From: Plesiocystis pacifica SIR-1
GTDB taxonomy: Bacteria; Myxococcota_A; Polyangia; Nannocystales; Nannocystaceae
Direction of reading: 5' to 3'
DNA: 64,000 nucleotides
NCBI RefSeq assembly: GCF_000170895.1
Contig: NZ_ABCS01000030.1
Span: 1-64,000 of the forward strand
Under the pieces are notes generated by a model. The model did not search any database. It was not told the origin of the DNA and saw only the letters and a list, made by a program, of their open reading frames with translations. Numbering within the stretch: the stretch's first letter is position 1; each line of letters opens with the position of its first letter. Positions 62,826 through 64,000 of this stretch are shown one piece after another. The position numbers and the translations under genes are program-made.

Positions 62826-64000
62826 GTGCGCCGCTGGAGCCTGTCGGACCTCGCCCTCGCCCGGCCCGTGACCGTCGGCATGTTGCTGGTCGCGGTCTTC
62901 CTGCTCGGGACGATCGCGCTGGCCAAGCTCCCCCTCGCGTTCTTGCCGGCCGAGTCGGCCCAGCGCATCTCGATCCGCGTCAACCTCACCCGGACCTCGC
63001 CCGAGATCCTCGAGCGCGACGTGATCCGACCCCTCGAGGAGTCCATCGCGGGCGTCCGCGACCTCGAGCAGATGCGGGTGTCGAGCGGCTCGTGGGGCGT
63101 GCGCATGCGCCTGAAGTTTCGCCCAGGCACGGACATCGACGCGCGCAAGCTCGAGGTCCGCGAGCGGGTCGATCGCACCCGGCCCGACCTGCCGGACACG
63201 ATCCAGAACATCGACCTCAGCTCGTCCTCGGGCGCCGCCGACGAGCCGGTGATGCAGCTGCGCATCGCCAGCAACGAGCCCCTCGACGGGGCCTACGAGC
63301 TCATCGATCGCCGGGTCGTGCGGGCCATCGAGCGCATCGAGGGGGTCGCCCGGGTCGAGCTCGACGGGGTCGAGCCGCGGGAGCTCGAGGTCGCCGTCGA
63401 TCTCGACGCGGCCCGGGGCTACGGCGTGGACCTCGACCAGGTCGGCGGGGTCGTGCGTCAGTCCCAGCGCGGCCGGAGCCTGGGCACGCTGCGGCGATCG
63501 TCCCGGGACGCGGGCGTGCGCAGCCCGGGGGCGCCGCCGAAGGCCGAGTACTTCGCCGACTTGCCCGTCGCGCGCGGGGCCGTCGGTCGCTCGCAGGCCG
63601 CGGCGACCGCGGACACCACGGAGGCCGCCGCGGTGGACACCGAGCTGCTCGACGCGGGCGACGCGGTCGCCGTCGTGTCGAACGCGTCCACGGGCGACGA
63701 GCTCAACGCCGACTTTGCCCGCCTCGGCGAGCTCGCCAGGGTCTCGATCCACCCCAAGGAAAAACGCCGCGGCAGCCGGCTCAACGGGCGCCCGGCCATC
63801 AACCTCGACGTGTTCGCCGACGCCGGCGCCTCGCCCGTGGAGGTCAGCGCCCGGGTCCGCGAGACCGTCGACGAGCTGCGCCGAGACCCGGCCCTCGGCG
63901 GCGTGGACGTGGCCGTGTTCAACGACCAGGGCGAGGTCATCCTCGACACCCTCGGCGACCTGCGCGACACGGGGATCTACGGCGGGCTCATCGGCGTCGT
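62826..64000 (+). CDS. RND-family efflux transporter (partial, runs off the window)
   Basis: The first 391 codons from GTG 62826, open to the window end. The start RRWSLSDLALARPVTVGML with the first transmembrane helix (LLVAVFLLGTIAL) and the following FLPAESAQRISIRVNL are typical of AcrB/HAE1-type RND inner-membrane pumps, and the porter-domain pattern (LDGVEPRELEVAVDLD) follows. An Ala/Asp-rich insertion of about 70 residues (about 235-310) interrupts the porter domain. The gene follows the SDR gene by 61 bp. The substrate is unknown. Confidence 0.9.
   Translation, partial: MRRWSLSDLALARPVTVGMLLVAVFLLGTIALAKLPLAFLPAESAQRISIRVNLTRTSPEILERDVIRPLEESIAGVRDLEQMRVSSGSWGVRMRLKFRPGTDIDARKLEVRERVDRTRPDLPDTIQNIDLSSSSGAADEPVMQLRIASNEPLDGAYELIDRRVVRAIERIEGVARVELDGVEPRELEVAVDLDAARGYGVDLDQVGGVVRQSQRGRSLGTLRRSSRDAGVRSPGAPPKAEYFADLPVARGAVGRSQAAATADTTEAAAVDTELLDAGDAVAVVSNASTGDELNADFARLGELARVSIHPKEKRRGSRLNGRPAINLDVFADAGASPVEVSARVRETVDELRRDPALGGVDVAVFNDQGEVILDTLGDLRDTGIYGGLIGV

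Overview
This is a GC-rich bacterial chromosome segment whose gene content points to a myxobacterium, most likely of the Nannocystis/Plesiocystis side of the order. The pointers are a secreted protein with a MYXO-CTERM-like tail, a giant hybrid Ser/Thr kinase-ATPase-histidine kinase, a pseudokinase-TPR giant, many lipoproteins, several roadblock-type proteins and a CYP51-like P450. The taxonomic placement is inference from gene content; there is no rRNA gene in the window.

Layout. 1-7195: a palindromic repeat element (partial copy, full copy, and a third copy near 6.9 kb) flanks a GFA-family gene, a UbiB/AarF-type kinase gene and a three-gene set made of an SMC/Rad50-like ATPase, a HEAT-repeat histidine kinase and a response regulator. 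7196-17611: an iodotyrosine-deiodinase-like nitroreductase, a MYXO-CTERM protein, a bestrophin-like channel, lipoproteins, an XdhC/MocA-like convergent pair, a DUF4242-like protein and two tandem cupin/zinc-ribbon proteins related to 3-hydroxyanthranilate dioxygenase. 17612-31217: the 1,895-residue kinase hybrid, an FG-GAP/ASPIC protein, a DUF1549/1553 plus DUF1501 pair, and an M13 peptidase. 31218-39020: a 29-bp tandem repeat and a run of minus-strand genes (crotonase, STAS-like protein, histidine kinase, membrane-anchored PstS-like protein, SF2 helicase, beta-helix lipoprotein).

39021-42902 holds the most unusual operon: a Rieske oxygenase, a paralogue from which the Rieske cluster region is missing, and an SRPBCC domain fused to a CYP51-like P450. 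The three genes overlap by 4 bp at each junction and sit behind a clean inverted repeat that may be an operator. 42903-43825: a fourth palindromic element, a decayed toxin-antitoxin/Cys-rich region and a tRNA-Sec (selC), which looks like the scar of an old integration at the 3' end of selC. 43826-52242: lipoprotein, dnaJ, pepD, cysE, a 5'-decayed lipoprotein, an HD-domain protein and a conserved unknown.

52261-55731 is a six-gene minus-strand operon (DUF4388/PATAN-like, two roadblock-like proteins, a small helical protein, a PstB-like ATPase with a lost ABC signature, and a dual-specificity phosphatase) that looks like an undescribed signalling module. 56051-64000: a textbook terminator, the 1,763-residue pseudokinase-TPR protein, an extended SDR and the start of an RND transporter that runs off the window.

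The strongest non-coding signal is the roughly 158-nt palindrome family: three complete copies and one partial copy, with several paired compensatory substitutions between copies and a conserved four-base bulge.
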